Source: Mesorhizobium sp. B2-7-1 (GTDB lineage Bacteria > Pseudomonadota > Alphaproteobacteria > Rhizobiales > Rhizobiaceae). From it: a stretch of 43,941 nucleotides of DNA. Positions 6,771 to 15,692 of the stretch are shown here, one piece after another (the first letter of the stretch is position 1; each line of letters begins with the position of its first letter). Location: positions 1 through 43,941 of the forward strand of contig NZ_VFUA01000051.1 in NCBI RefSeq assembly GCF_006440735.1, read 5' to 3'. The translations under genes were made by a program, and so were the position numbers. Under the pieces are notes generated by a model. The model was not told the origin of the DNA. It saw only the letters and a list, made by a program, of their open reading frames with translations, and searched no databases.

Positions 6771-7766
6771 ATGACCGCAACGCCTTTCGACGATTTCCGA
6801 AGCCTTCTGGCGGCGTTGCCGCCTGCCGATGAAGCGGCGGCGGCCCGTGTCCGTGCGCTTTTCGCCAAAGCGGACAAACCGAAAGAATCGCTGGGGCGTA
6901 TCGAGGACATCGCGGCCTGGATTGCCGCCTGGAGCGGGCGCGCGCCGCCGGCCATCAACCGGCCGCTGATGGCGATCTTCGCCGGCAATCACGGCGCCGT
7001 CAGGCACGGCATTTCGCCGCGGCCGGTTGCGGCGACCGCCAACGAGGTCGAGCTCTGCGCCGCCGGCGGCGCCGCGATCAACCAGGTCTGCATCGCCAAC
7101 GATCTCGGCCTGAAGGTCTTCGACCTCGCCTTGGATATCCCCACGGGCGACATCACCGAGGAGGCGGCGCTCGATGAGCGCGGCTGTGCCGCGACCATGG
7201 CCTTCGGCATGGAAGCGGTGGCGGGCGGCGCCGATCTCCTGTGCCTGGGCGATCTCGGCGTCGGCAATTCGACAATCGCCGCCGCGCTTTGCGCCGCGCT
7301 GTTCGGCGGCGCGGGGGCCGAGTGGGTAGGGCCCGGGGCTGGCGCCGACGCGGCGATGATGGTGCGCAAAGCCGAGGTCGTGGATCGGGCGCTGGCATTC
7401 CACGGTTCGGGCCTTGGCGATCCGCTCGAGGCCTTGCGTCGGGTCGGCGGGCGCGAGTTCGCGGCGATCTGCGGCGCCATTCTCGCCGCGCGCATGGAGA
7501 AGATCCCCGTCCTTCTCGACGGATTCGCAGCGACGGCGGCGGCCGCTGCCCTTTATGCGGCCAATCCAGGCGCGCTCGATCACTGCCTGCTTGCCAGCCT
7601 GTCGCCGGAGCCCGGCCATGCCAAAGCGGCCGAAAGGCTCGGACTGCGGCCGCTGCTCGATTTCGGCATCAGCCATGGCGAAGGGGTAGGGGCCGCTCTC
7701 GCCGCCGGTATCGTCAAGGCCGCGGCATTGACCAGTTCCGGCATGGCGATGGCTTTCCGGCATTAG
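6771..7766 (+). CDS. cobT: Nicotinate-nucleotide-dimethylbenzimidazole phosphoribosyltransferase
   Basis: CobT (CobU in Pseudomonas naming) transfers phosphoribose from nicotinate mononucleotide to dimethylbenzimidazole, building the lower ligand of cobalamin. The 331-residue product shows the family blocks KPKESLGRIEDIAAW, MAIFAGNHGAV, GDLGVGNSTIAAAL and the C-terminal LLDFGISHGEGVGAALA containing the catalytic Glu. I chose the ATG giving MTATPFDDF; the frame is open about 140 bases upstream, but those residues (RREAAHSRHRQ) look non-coding and overlap the divergent gene's leader. No other cobalamin gene is nearby, and I found no cobalamin riboswitch upstream. Confidence 0.95.
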   Translation: MTATPFDDFRSLLAALPPADEAAAARVRALFAKADKPKESLGRIEDIAAWIAAWSGRAPPAINRPLMAIFAGNHGAVRHGISPRPVAATANEVELCAAGGAAINQVCIANDLGLKVFDLALDIPTGDITEEAALDERGCAATMAFGMEAVAGGADLLCLGDLGVGNSTIAAALCAALFGGAGAEWVGPGAGADAAMMVRKAEVVDRALAFHGSGLGDPLEALRRVGGREFAAICGAILAARMEKIPVLLDGFAATAAAAALYAANPGALDHCLLASLSPEPGHAKAAERLGLRPLLDFGISHGEGVGAALAAGIVKAAALTSSGMAMAFRH

Positions 7767-7782
7767 AGCCGGCAGGATTGCT

Positions 7783-9306
7783 TCACCGGCGTCCGCGCGC
7801 TACCGCGACGGTCTTGGTCGGCAGAGCCGGCAATTCCTCCATCACCCGGCTCAACGGGAAGATGGCGATCGCCTCGGTGCCCTCGCGCAGCTTGGAATGA
7901 AGCTCGAACTCGCCGCCATGCATGGCAAGCAAGCCCTGCACGATCGGCAGGCCGAGGCCGGTTCCCTGTTCGGCGCTCTTGATGGCGATCGAGCCTTGGC
8001 CGAAAGCGGAGAGCACCACCGGGATTTCCTCTTCCGGTATGCCCGGGCCGTTGTCCTTGACCGAAATGTACTGGCCGCCGCCGGCGGTCCAACCGACGCG
8101 CACGCGCACTTCGCCGCCGGACGGGGTGAACTTGATCGAATTGGACAAAAGGTTGAGCGTGATCTGCCGCGCCGCGCGCTCGTCGGCGAAGAGGCGCGGC
8201 AGGGTCTCCTCGAACTCCTGGATGACGCGGATGTCCTTGTTGCGGGCGCGCAGTTCCATCATGTGGCAGCAGTCTTCGACGATGGTCACCAGCACGACCG
8301 GCTCCTCGTTGAGCTGATAGCGGCCGGCCTCGATGCGCGACAGGTCGAGGATCTCGTTGATCAGGTCGAGCAGGTGCTGGCCGGATTCGTGCACGTCATG
8401 GGCATAGTCGCGATAGGTGGGATTGTTCATCGGCCCCAGCACCTCATTGGCCATTACCTCGGAAAAGCCAAGGATGGCATTGAGCGGCGTCCTGAGCTCG
8501 TGGCTCATCGAGGCGAGGAAACGCGATTTCGCCAGGTTGGCGTCCTCGGCGCGCCGCCTTGCCTCGTCCGACATCGATTTCGCCGTCTCCACCTCGGCAA
8601 TCAGCGCGTCCTTCTCCGAGCGGAACGACAGCACCATCAGCGAAGCCTGGTTGAGGTGGCGCGCGACATAGCCGAAGAAGGGAAGCGCGGCGATAAGCAA
8701 TGCCGCCATCGTGGCTTCGATCGGCGTCCACTGGCGCATGACGGTGTAGACATAGACGGCAACGGGAATGGCGAAGGTGGCGAACAGGGCGCCGCCAAGC
8801 GAGGACGCCAGGACCGCCGTCATCGCCATGGCGACCAGGATCACCATGGCCTTGGCCACATGGAACTGGTCGACCTGGCATGTGTCGCAGCCGACCCAGG
8901 CGAACCACGCCCAGCCAAGGCCGCACAGGAAATGGCCGATCAGGAAGTCGCGCCGCGTCTGCGCCGGGTCGAGTTCGGCCGCCTCGGTTCGCTCCACGCG
9001 ACGCGCCATGAAAGCGACGATCGTGTAGCAAAGCAGCGTCGACAAGGCCCAGATGGCGATCTGGCTGTCCAGGCCCGCCAGCCGACCGATCGCCGCGACG
9101 GCGAGCACGAGCAAGGGGATCGCGACCGCGCTGACCATGGCGCGCGCATGCAGCTTCAGCAGCTCACGGTCGAAATCGAGGCTGCCCGCCTGCTGCGAAA
9201 GGCGATCGCGCGTCTTGCGCACCGCGCGCGCCACATCGCTGTTGCGGTGCGGTTTACGGCGGTCCACAATAAATTTATCCGCTGTGTTCGAGCGTTGCAA
9301 AGGCAT
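7783..9306 (-). CDS. Membrane sensor histidine kinase
   Basis: A 507-residue inner-membrane kinase. Residues 1-50 are basic and cytoplasmic; about six hydrophobic helices span 55-220; a short coiled segment (EVETAKSMSDEARRRAEDA) leads to the HisKA domain. His269 in SMSHELRTPLNAILGFSEVM is the phosphorylation site. The ATPase domain has the N-box LLSNSIKFTPSGG, G1 DNGPGIPEEE and G2 GTGLGLPIV. The lineage resembles the PdhS/PleC-like kinases of rhizobia, though it has no PAS domain. No response regulator gene adjoins it, so it is an orphan kinase whose partner lies elsewhere. The signal sensed by the six-helix module is unknown. Confidence 0.88.
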   Translation of the reverse strand: MPLQRSNTADKFIVDRRKPHRNSDVARAVRKTRDRLSQQAGSLDFDRELLKLHARAMVSAVAIPLLVLAVAAIGRLAGLDSQIAIWALSTLLCYTIVAFMARRVERTEAAELDPAQTRRDFLIGHFLCGLGWAWFAWVGCDTCQVDQFHVAKAMVILVAMAMTAVLASSLGGALFATFAIPVAVYVYTVMRQWTPIEATMAALLIAALPFFGYVARHLNQASLMVLSFRSEKDALIAEVETAKSMSDEARRRAEDANLAKSRFLASMSHELRTPLNAILGFSEVMANEVLGPMNNPTYRDYAHDVHESGQHLLDLINEILDLSRIEAGRYQLNEEPVVLVTIVEDCCHMMELRARNKDIRVIQEFEETLPRLFADERAARQITLNLLSNSIKFTPSGGEVRVRVGWTAGGGQYISVKDNGPGIPEEEIPVVLSAFGQGSIAIKSAEQGTGLGLPIVQGLLAMHGGEFELHSKLREGTEAIAIFPLSRVMEELPALPTKTVAVARGRR

Positions 9307-9382
9307 ACAGACTTCAATTTCTGCGCGCAGCGACTGTCAGTTCGTTAAGCTACGTTCGAATGATTAAGAGACTGTTTGCCAT

Positions 9383-10006
9383 ATGAGCCGTTTCGGGCCG
9401 CGAGGGCCGCGCCGACGCTATGCGGCAAGTGCGCCGCGAAGCCTCTGGCGCAAGCTGCTGGACTACGGACTGGCCATCCTCTTGCTCGGGCTGCTGATCC
9501 TGGTGGCGGCGCGCCTCGACCGCTTCGAGACACGCAAGGAGCAAGGCACGGCAATCATCAATGACGGCGATTCGATCACGCTCGGGACCGAGCGCATCCG
9601 CATGCGCGGCATCGACGCTCCGGAGTACCAGCAGACCTGCCAGAAGGCCGGCGCCGACTACCCCTGCGGCAAGCTGGCGCGGCAATCGCTGGTGCGCATG
9701 ATCGCCGGCAGGCCCGTTTCCTGCAGCGGCTGGCAGCGCGACCGCTACGGCCGCCTGCTCGGCGATTGCAAGGCAGGCGATACCGACCTGAACCAGGCCC
9801 AGGTGCGGGCCGGATGGGCGGTTGCCTTCGGCGACTTCGAGACCGAGGAAGCGGTGGCGAGAGCGGCCAAAGCCGGCATCTGGGCGGGCACCTTCCAAGA
9901 GCCGCAGGAATGGCGCGACAGCCATCACGCTGCGCCGGTCGAGAGAAAGCACGGCACGCTGGCCTCGTTCGGCGATGCGTTGCGCGAATTCATTCGCTTC
10001 TGGTGA
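9383..10006 (+). CDS. Membrane-anchored thermonuclease-family (SNase-like) nuclease
   Basis: A 207-residue protein with a basic N-terminus, one transmembrane helix (about 28-46, LAILLLGLLILVAARL) and a staphylococcal nuclease-like domain facing the periplasm. The domain shows NDGDSITLGTERIRMRGIDA, with the Asp and Arg that bind Ca2+ and phosphate, then GKLARQSLVRMI and RDRYGRLLGDC, then the final helix region VRAGWAVAF. Paired cysteines in YQQTCQKAGADYPC suit an exported protein. It is divergent from the histidine kinase with only 76 bases between starts. The next genes on its strand (GST, glycosylase) follow at short distances. Confidence 0.85.
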   Translation: MSRFGPRGPRRRYAASAPRSLWRKLLDYGLAILLLGLLILVAARLDRFETRKEQGTAIINDGDSITLGTERIRMRGIDAPEYQQTCQKAGADYPCGKLARQSLVRMIAGRPVSCSGWQRDRYGRLLGDCKAGDTDLNQAQVRAGWAVAFGDFETEEAVARAAKAGIWAGTFQEPQEWRDSHHAAPVERKHGTLASFGDALREFIRFW

Positions 10007-10054
10007 TGGGCCGGCCCGCGCCCTATGATCGGCGAAGAGACTTGGAGGCATGGA

Positions 10055-10666
10055 ATGAAGCTGTTCGACGGCGGCCGAGCGCCCAACCCCCGGCGCGTGC
10101 GCGTCTTCCTTGCCGAGAAGGGCCTGACGGTGCCGCTGGTGCCCGTCGACATGGGCGCGCTGGAGCATCGCGGCGAGCAAGTGGCTCAGCGCAATCCGTT
10201 GCGACGCCTGCCGGTGCTCGAGCTCGATGACGGCACCATCATCACCGAATCGATCGCCATTTGCCGCTATTTCGAGGAGTTGCATCCCAAGCCCGCGCTG
10301 TTCGGCACGGGCGCGCTCGGCAAGGCCATGGTCGAGATGTGGCAAAGGCGCCTGGAACTGAATCTCATGGTAAGCGTCGCGGCCGCATTCCGGCACATCC
10401 ATCCGGCGATGAAGGAATGGGAAGTGCCGCAAATTCCGGAATGGGGCGAGGCCAACAAACCGAAGGCAATCGAATTCCTGCATCTCCTCGATCACGAGTT
10501 GGCGGAGCGCGAATTCGCCGCCGGCGACAGCTACTCGGTCGCCGACATCACCGGCATGATCGCCGTCGATTTCATGAAGCCGGCACGCATCAAGGTGCCG
10601 GAGGAGTGCGCGAACGTGCTGCGCTGGTATGCGGCGCTCACAAGCCGGCCGAGCGCGGCGGCCTGA
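10055..10666 (+). CDS. Glutathione S-transferase family protein
   Basis: A 203-residue cytoplasmic GST. The N-terminal thioredoxin-like half (1-80) begins KLFDGGRAPNPRRVRVFLAE and has the glutathione-binding LPVLELDDGTIITESIAICR, in which the cis-Pro and the ES pair contact glutathione. The helical C-terminal half contains the conserved YSVADITGM segment with the N-capping Asp. The ATG at 10055 follows TTGGAGG at good spacing. It is 48 bases after the nuclease gene and 28 bases before the glycosylase gene, so a short operon is likely. The electrophile handled is unknown. Confidence 0.9.
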   Translation: MKLFDGGRAPNPRRVRVFLAEKGLTVPLVPVDMGALEHRGEQVAQRNPLRRLPVLELDDGTIITESIAICRYFEELHPKPALFGTGALGKAMVEMWQRRLELNLMVSVAAAFRHIHPAMKEWEVPQIPEWGEANKPKAIEFLHLLDHELAEREFAAGDSYSVADITGMIAVDFMKPARIKVPEECANVLRWYAALTSRPSAAA

Positions 10667-10694
10667 GCGACAACAATTGGATAATCCGCCTGAT

Positions 10695-11312
10695 ATGAGC
10701 GAAGCGCTGGAGCGCCTCACCGCGAGGGTGCGGACCTGCCGCATCTGCGTCGAGGAGCCGCTTGGCCGGCCTTTGCCGCATGAGCCGCGGCCGGTGCTGC
10801 AGCCGTCGTCCACGGCGCGGATCCTGCTTGCCGGCCAGGCTCCGGGCACGAAAGTGCATGCGTCGGGCATGCCGTTCACCGATGCCTCGGGAGACCGGCT
10901 GAGAGACTGGCTCGGCGTCAGCGCGCAAGAGTTCTACGACGCCGGGAAATTCGCCATCGTCCCGATGGGCTTTTGCTTTCCCGGCCAGGACGCCAAGGGC
11001 GGCGACCTGCCGCCGCGTCGCGAATGTGCACCGGCCTGGCGCTCGGACCTGATGGCGCTGATGCCACAGATCGACCTGGTGCTGACCATCGGCGGTTATG
11101 CGCAGGCATGGCATATGGGTACGACGCGCCTCCTGTCGCTGACCGAGACAGTCAGGAACTGGCGCGCCATATGGGATGGGCCAGCCATGCCGAAAGTGCT
11201 GCCGCTGCCGCATCCGTCCTGGCGAAACACCGGCTGGCTGAAGAAGAATCCCTGGTTCGAAATGGATTTGCTGCCCTTCCTGAGATCGGAAATCCGCTAT
11301 CGCATCGATTAG
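10695..11312 (+). CDS. Uracil-DNA glycosylase-like protein
   Basis: A 205-residue protein of the uracil-DNA glycosylase superfamily, the alphaproteobacterial group near families 4/5. Key blocks are the N-terminal CRIC (residues 16-19), ILLAGQAPGTKVHASGMPF (motif A with the water-activating region), VPMGFCFPG, LVLTIGGYAQAWH and the leucine-loop equivalent LPLPHPSWRN (motif B with the active-site His). The usual four-cysteine iron-sulfur set is not complete, so it probably lacks the cluster. Substrate and activity have not been inferred beyond the fold. It likely shares a transcript with the GST gene. Confidence 0.85.
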   Translation: MSEALERLTARVRTCRICVEEPLGRPLPHEPRPVLQPSSTARILLAGQAPGTKVHASGMPFTDASGDRLRDWLGVSAQEFYDAGKFAIVPMGFCFPGQDAKGGDLPPRRECAPAWRSDLMALMPQIDLVLTIGGYAQAWHMGTTRLLSLTETVRNWRAIWDGPAMPKVLPLPHPSWRNTGWLKKNPWFEMDLLPFLRSEIRYRID

Positions 11313-11419
11313 GCATCGTGCAAGAAATCACTCGCTTTTGCCCTCCTCGGCAGAATTTCTTTCTTGTGAAAGGCTTGGATAAAAGGGACTATAGCCAAAC
11401 TATTCCCCTGGAGCTTCCC

Positions 11420-11911
11420 ATGGATCGCCTCGACAGAAAAATTCTCCGCCTCCTGCAGGAGGACGCGACGCTCGCGGTCGCCGATGTCGCCAAGAAAGTC
11501 GGCTTGTCGACCACGCCGTGCTGGCGGCGTATCCAGAAGCTCGAGGAGGAGGGCGTCATCAAGCGGCGCGTCGCCATCCTCGACCATGAGAAGGTCAATG
11601 TGCGCGTCACCGTCTTCGTGTCGATCCGCACCAATTCGCACAGCCATGAATGGCTGCGGCGCTTCTCCGAGGTCATCCAGGAATTCCCGGAAGTGGTCGA
11701 GTTCTACCGCATGAGCGGCGACGTCGATTACCTGCTGCGCGTGGTGGTTCCCGACATCGCCGCCTATGACGCTTTCTACAAGCGGCTGATCGCCAAGATC
11801 GAAATCCGCGACGTCTCGTCGTCCTTCGCCATGGAGCAGATCAAGTATACGACCGAGATCCCGCTCGACTACATGGTTTTGGACAAGGAATCGGGCGCCA
11901 ACGCGGCGTAG
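11420..11911 (+). CDS. Lrp/AsnC-family transcriptional regulator
   Basis: A 163-residue DNA-binding regulator. The N-terminus MDRLDRKILRLLQEDATLAV leads into the helix-turn-helix (ADVAKKVGLSTTPCWRRIQK, about 21-40). The C-terminal RAM domain (about 70-150) contains VVEFYRMSGDVDYLLRVVVP, the loop that binds amino acids and drives octamer assembly. Such proteins usually control amino acid metabolism or transport and autoregulate. No obvious target gene is adjacent: it follows the glycosylase gene by 107 bases and is convergent with the DUF3299 gene. Confidence 0.92.
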   Translation: MDRLDRKILRLLQEDATLAVADVAKKVGLSTTPCWRRIQKLEEEGVIKRRVAILDHEKVNVRVTVFVSIRTNSHSHEWLRRFSEVIQEFPEVVEFYRMSGDVDYLLRVVVPDIAAYDAFYKRLIAKIEIRDVSSSFAMEQIKYTTEIPLDYMVLDKESGANAA

Positions 11912-11933
11912 GCGCCACGCCAGATCGCAGGCC

Positions 11934-12506
11934 TTAGTTCTTCTTCTTGTTGAGGAAATTCCACGGCGAGTTGACCGGCAGGGTGACCGCGTCCGGCACC
12001 GTGTCGACGCTCGTCACCTCCGCCTTGCGCACCTTGTAGCCGGACTGGACGATCGAGACGCCGTCGAGGATGAAGAGCTGGCTCTTCTCCATGCCGGGCT
12101 TCAGCACACCGGTGACCGCGACCGGCTCGTATGCCTCTTTCATCTTGTAGGGATGCGCCGGCGTGACCAGCACGATCTGGTTCGGCGGCGGCGTTGGCAT
12201 GTGGCTGCAGGCGCCGGTCCACGGCACCAGCAGGAACTGGTAGACAAGGTCGGCGTCGCGATCGACCGGCAATGCATAGCCGGCTAATTGTATCGCCTTG
12301 TCCTGCAGATTGAGCGACAGCGTCTCGCCGTGGTCAGGCAGCTTTGCCGCGATCATCGGCAGGTTCGCGTCCTCGGCGATCGCCTGCGTCGCGGGGCGCA
12401 GATCCTTCCAGAAGATGTGCGCGACATCGGCCGCGGCATCGGCTCCCGAGGCAACGAACAGGAGCACGGCCGCTAACATCGCGCATGATCTGAAACGTTT
12501 GTTCAT
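11934..12506 (-). CDS. Exported DUF3299 protein
   Basis: A 190-residue protein with a cleavable signal peptide (residues 1-24, ending SGADA) and a DUF3299 domain. Its hallmarks are IQLAGYALPVDRD, FLLVPWTGACSHMPTPPPNQ and YEPVAVTGVLKPGMEKSQLF. The Cys-His pair in GACSHMPTPPPN is strictly kept in the family and suggests metal binding. Relatives are often linked to export or metal-related operons, but their function is unproven. It stands alone between the convergent Lrp gene and the acetyltransferase gene 64 bases upstream on its own strand. Confidence 0.85.
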   Translation of the reverse strand: MNKRFRSCAMLAAVLLFVASGADAAADVAHIFWKDLRPATQAIAEDANLPMIAAKLPDHGETLSLNLQDKAIQLAGYALPVDRDADLVYQFLLVPWTGACSHMPTPPPNQIVLVTPAHPYKMKEAYEPVAVTGVLKPGMEKSQLFILDGVSIVQSGYKVRKAEVTSVDTVPDAVTLPVNSPWNFLNKKKN

Positions 12507-12570
12507 CGTTGCTCCATCCTCCGCCTGTCCGTTGGCGGAATCGAGTAAAAGCGTCGTGACCGGTCAGGGC

Positions 12571-13149
12571 TCATCGGCTCAGCCGCATGACATGCCGGCG
12601 CGTGCCGGCGGCTCCGATCTCGTGGAAGCCTCGCGCGACGAAGATGTCGCGAAATCCCATGAAGCGGTAGCTGGGGGCTGCCTCGTCGACGGGATAGGCC
12701 TCGACGATGCGCGCGCCCCTGGCGAAAGCGTGGTCGATCGCGGCATCGAGCAGGGCGGAGGCCAGGCCGCCGCCGCGCAGAGCCCTCGGCACATAGAAGC
12801 AGACGATCGACCAAATGCCGGTTTCGGTGTCGTCCTGCTGCCTTGAAAGTTTTCGGTAGGTCTCGCGCGGCGCGGCCGAGCACCAGCCGACCGGGCCGCC
12901 ATCCAATTCGGCGACGATGCCGACCGGGGTGCCGGCATCGATGAGCGTCATCATCATGCGCTTCTTCTCGTCGTTCTGGATGTGCTCGCGGCTGGAATGG
13001 CGCCATGCCATGCACCAGCAATATTTAGGCGCGCCGGGCTGCTCGAACAGGTTCTCGAAACGGCCTCGTGTGTTTGGCGTCACCTCGACAAAGCGGAGGC
13101 CGGAGAGGTCAGGCTTTTGCGGCTGCGAGCCTTTCGATCTGTCTGGCAT
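12571..13149 (-). CDS. GNAT-family N-acetyltransferase
   Basis: A 192-residue cytoplasmic acetyltransferase. The acetyl-CoA loop is VPRALRGGGLASALLDAAID (motif A, R-x-x-G-x-G/A equivalent), preceded by the beta-strand IWSIVCFYV. The N-terminus has PKYCWCMAWRHS, a cysteine-rich segment kept in this sub-family, and the C-terminus has SYRFMGFRDIFVARGF. The start at 13149 overlaps the upstream AlkD-like gene by 41 bases; a later start is possible, but the N-terminal residues look natural (SGLRFVEVTPNTR). The acceptor substrate is unknown. Confidence 0.85.
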   Translation of the reverse strand: MPDRSKGSQPQKPDLSGLRFVEVTPNTRGRFENLFEQPGAPKYCWCMAWRHSSREHIQNDEKKRMMMTLIDAGTPVGIVAELDGGPVGWCSAAPRETYRKLSRQQDDTETGIWSIVCFYVPRALRGGGLASALLDAAIDHAFARGARIVEAYPVDEAAPSYRFMGFRDIFVARGFHEIGAAGTRRHVMRLSR

Positions 13150-13813
13150 CCGTCAGTTCCTTCACCGCATCCTTGCCGATCCAGCGCGCCGTCCTGTCCG
13201 ACGATGCCGCCAGTTTCTCGGCCAGCGCAAGGGCAGGGGCGTGCAGGCTCATCGACCGCTTGCCGATCTGCCGCAGCGCCCAATTGACCGCCTTGCGGAC
13301 GAAATTGCGTGGGTCGCCGGCATGTCTTTCGATCAGCGGCAGATAGGCAATGAAGGTCGCGGCCGGCTCTTTCTTGAGATGCACCGCGCTCCAGGCCAGC
13401 ATGGCAAAGGCGGTGCGGCGGACGAATTCGCGTTCGTCTTCGGCGAACTCGTCGATCAGCTCGCGCCAGAACGGCGTCTCGGCGAACAGGTCGGCAACGG
13501 TGTCGACGATCTCCCAGCTGTCGAAATCCGCCGCCCAGTGTCGGCACTGGTCGATATCGACCTTCTTCGGCTCGCCGGTGAAGGCCGCCATCAGCCGCGC
13601 TTCCCGGACACCGCTGTCCCAAAGCAGAAGCGACCGCTCGTGGTTCTTCTTCAGCTTGCGCGCCAGCGGCCGCAATTCGGAATTGCCGACGCCGAGAGCG
13701 CTGGCTGTGTTGATGCCGAAGCGCGCCATGCCCGCCCGGTTCTCATCGGTGCCGATCGCCCGCAAATGAGCGACGATGTCGTCGGCGCTCCAGCTTGGAT
13801 CAGGCAGGGCCAT
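13109..13813 (-). CDS. AlkD-like DNA alkylation repair protein
   Basis: A 234-residue all-helical protein of the DNA alkylation repair (AlkD/AlkC-type HEAT-repeat) family, which recognises alkylated bases. Recognisable segments are GTDENRAGMARFGINTASALGVG, split here as AGMARFGIN and GVGNSELRPLA, then DSWEIVDTVADLF and NFVRKAVNWALRQIGKRSM, where K/N-rich helix ends contact DNA. It sits between the acetyltransferase gene (overlap of 41 bases) and the dehydrogenase gene (gap of six bases), so the three are probably one operon. Cutting activity cannot be told from sequence. Confidence 0.88.
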   Translation of the reverse strand: MALPDPSWSADDIVAHLRAIGTDENRAGMARFGINTASALGVGNSELRPLARKLKKNHERSLLLWDSGVREARLMAAFTGEPKKVDIDQCRHWAADFDSWEIVDTVADLFAETPFWRELIDEFAEDEREFVRRTAFAMLAWSAVHLKKEPAATFIAYLPLIERHAGDPRNFVRKAVNWALRQIGKRSMSLHAPALALAEKLAASSDRTARWIGKDAVKELTDARQIERLAAAKA

Positions 13814-13819
13814 CGCCGT

Positions 13820-14689
13820 CTATTTTTCCAGGCGGGCAAGCAGCGAGGAGGTATCCCAGCGCTTGCCGCCCATGTCCTGCACATCCTTGTAGAACTGGTC
13901 GACAAGCGCCGTCACCGGCAGCTTGGCGCCGTTGCGGTTGGCTTCCGCCAGGCAGATGCCGAGATCCTTGCGCATCCAGTCGACGGCAAAGCCGAAATCA
14001 TATTTGCCGGCATTCATCGTCTTGTGGCGGTTTTCCATCTGCCAGGAGCCGGCGGCCCCCTTGGAGATCACCTCGACGACCTTTTCGATTTCGAGGCCGG
14101 CCTTCTTGCCGAAATGAATGCCCTCGGCCAGTCCCTGGACAAGGCCGGCAATGGCGATCTGGTTGATCATCTTCGTCAACTGGCCGGCGCCCGCCGAGCC
14201 CATCAGCCCGACCATGCGGGCGTAGGCGTCGATGACGGGCATTGCCTTGTCGAAGGCGGCCTGCTCGCCGCCGACCATGACGGTCAGCACGCCGTTCTCG
14301 GCGCCGGCCTGGCCGCCCGACACCGGCGCGTCGAGGAAGGAAAAGCCCGCCTTGCGCGCGGCTTCGTCAAGCTCGCGCGCGACCTCGGCCGAGGCGGTGG
14401 TGTTATCGATGAAGATGGCGCCCTTCTTCATCGCGGCGAAGGCGCCGTTCGCACCGGTCGTGACCGAGCGCAAATCGTCGTCATTGCCGACGCAGGAGAA
14501 GACGAAATCCTTGCCCTCGGCTGCCGCGGCCGGTGTCAGCGCCAGTTTGCCGCCGTGCTGGGCCACCCACTGCTCGGCCTTTGCCCTGGTGCGGTTGTAG
14601 ACGGTGACGTCATGGCCGCCCTTGTTCCTGAGGTGCCCGGCCATCGGATAACCCATGACGCCAAGACCGAGAAATGCAACCGATGCCAT
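13820..14689 (-). CDS. 3-hydroxyisobutyrate dehydrogenase-family oxidoreductase
   Basis: A 289-residue NAD(P)-dependent beta-hydroxyacid dehydrogenase. It has the dinucleotide-binding AFLGLGVMGYPMAGHLRNKG (G-x-G-x-x-G), the substrate-binding LDAPVSGGQAGAENG and the catalytic Lys in GAGQLTKMINQ. The exact hydroxyacid (3-hydroxyisobutyrate, tartronate semialdehyde or a related one) cannot be fixed. The start giving MASVAFLG is preferred over one six codons upstream because an AAGGCAGG-like site precedes it. It is the first gene of a run with the AlkD-like and acetyltransferase genes. Confidence 0.88.
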   Translation of the reverse strand: MASVAFLGLGVMGYPMAGHLRNKGGHDVTVYNRTRAKAEQWVAQHGGKLALTPAAAAEGKDFVFSCVGNDDDLRSVTTGANGAFAAMKKGAIFIDNTTASAEVARELDEAARKAGFSFLDAPVSGGQAGAENGVLTVMVGGEQAAFDKAMPVIDAYARMVGLMGSAGAGQLTKMINQIAIAGLVQGLAEGIHFGKKAGLEIEKVVEVISKGAAGSWQMENRHKTMNAGKYDFGFAVDWMRKDLGICLAEANRNGAKLPVTALVDQFYKDVQDMGGKRWDTSSLLARLEK

Positions 14690-14805
14690 AAGCCTGCCTT
14701 CCAACAAAACAGAGATTTCAGTGGCGGAAGGTCTAGGCCATGCGAAAAATTCGTCAAGGCACGCAGCGCCGCATCGACTGGTGCAGGCTGCCGAGGCGCG
14801 GCAAT

Positions 14806-14870
14806 TTAAGTCTTCGTCTTATGCATGTCGTTCCCCTAAACCGCTGCGCGCTTTTAGGCGACATGCATTA
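14806..14870. repeat. Palindromic intergenic repeat, copy B
   Basis: TTTAAGTCTTCGTCTTAT is followed by a strong inverted repeat: ATGCATGTCG (14821-14830) pairs perfectly with CGACATGCAT (14859-14868), and inside it CCTAAA pairs with TTTAGG around CCGCTGCGCG. It begins right at the permease gene's end: the TAA stop (14868-14870 on the minus strand) is part of the repeat. It probably terminates the ABC operon. Confidence 0.75.
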
Positions 14871-15692
14871 TCGATGCAGGTGGACGGTGATGCGGCGCTC
14901 GATCCATTCGACGCCGTGGCGCAGGATCTCGACCATCACCAGATAGACGATCGCCACCCAGATATAGGCCTGGATGTCGAAGGATTTCGCGTAGGCGAGC
15001 TTGGCGTTGCCCATCAGATCGTAGACCGTGATGATGGCGACGATCGCCGAGGCCTTGATCATCAGGATGAGTTCGTTGCCGTAGGGCCTGAGCGCGACGA
15101 TGATCGCCTGCGGCAGGACGACTTTGCGCAGCGTCTGCAATTTGTGCAGGCCGAGCGAGGCCGCACCTTCCCACTGGCCGCGCGGCACGCTTTCGATGGC
15201 GCCGCGCAGGATTTCGGCCTGGTAGGCGGCGGTGTTGAGCGAGAAGGCGAAGACGCCGCAATAGAAGGCTTCGCGGAAGAACCACCACAGTCCGACCGTT
15301 TCAAGCTCGGGTCGGAACGAACCGACGCCGTAATAGACCAGGTAGGTCTGCACGAGCAGCGGCGTGCCGCGGAAGAAATAGACGTAGCAATAGGCAAGCC
15401 CCGACAGGATCCAGTTCTTCGACATGCGGCCATAGGCGACCGGCAACGAGAAGATGGCGCCGAGAACCATTGAAATGCTGACCAGCGACAGCGTGGTTCC
15501 CAGGCCTTGCAGATAGGCTGGAGCGTATCGGGCAAAGAACTCGGCGTTCCACGCATAGATCAGGTAGGCAACGATGCCGGCGCCGAACAGAATCCAGACA
15601 CCGACCAGCGCGGAGCCAAGGATGCGGGCTCGCGGCCAGCCGCGCGCTTGCGGCGGCGGTTTGTCGATGGCGATAACCTGGCTGACGCTCAT
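14868..15692 (-). CDS. Amino acid ABC transporter permease (HisM/GlnP family)
   Basis: A 274-residue inner-membrane permease of the polar amino acid/opine ABC import family. About five to six helices follow a cytoplasmic N-terminus. The region YFFRGTPLLVQTYLVYYG is the classic 'RGTPLL' loop, and the EAA motif that docks the ATPase is ESVPRGQWEGAASLGLHKLQ. The ATG overlaps the stop codon of the upstream permease by four bases (ATGA), so the two are translationally coupled. The operon order is binding protein, permease, permease. No ATPase gene follows; the next element is repeat copy B. Confidence 0.92.
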   Translation of the reverse strand: MSVSQVIAIDKPPPQARGWPRARILGSALVGVWILFGAGIVAYLIYAWNAEFFARYAPAYLQGLGTTLSLVSISMVLGAIFSLPVAYGRMSKNWILSGLAYCYVYFFRGTPLLVQTYLVYYGVGSFRPELETVGLWWFFREAFYCGVFAFSLNTAAYQAEILRGAIESVPRGQWEGAASLGLHKLQTLRKVVLPQAIIVALRPYGNELILMIKASAIVAIITVYDLMGNAKLAYAKSFDIQAYIWVAIVYLVMVEILRHGVEWIERRITVHLHR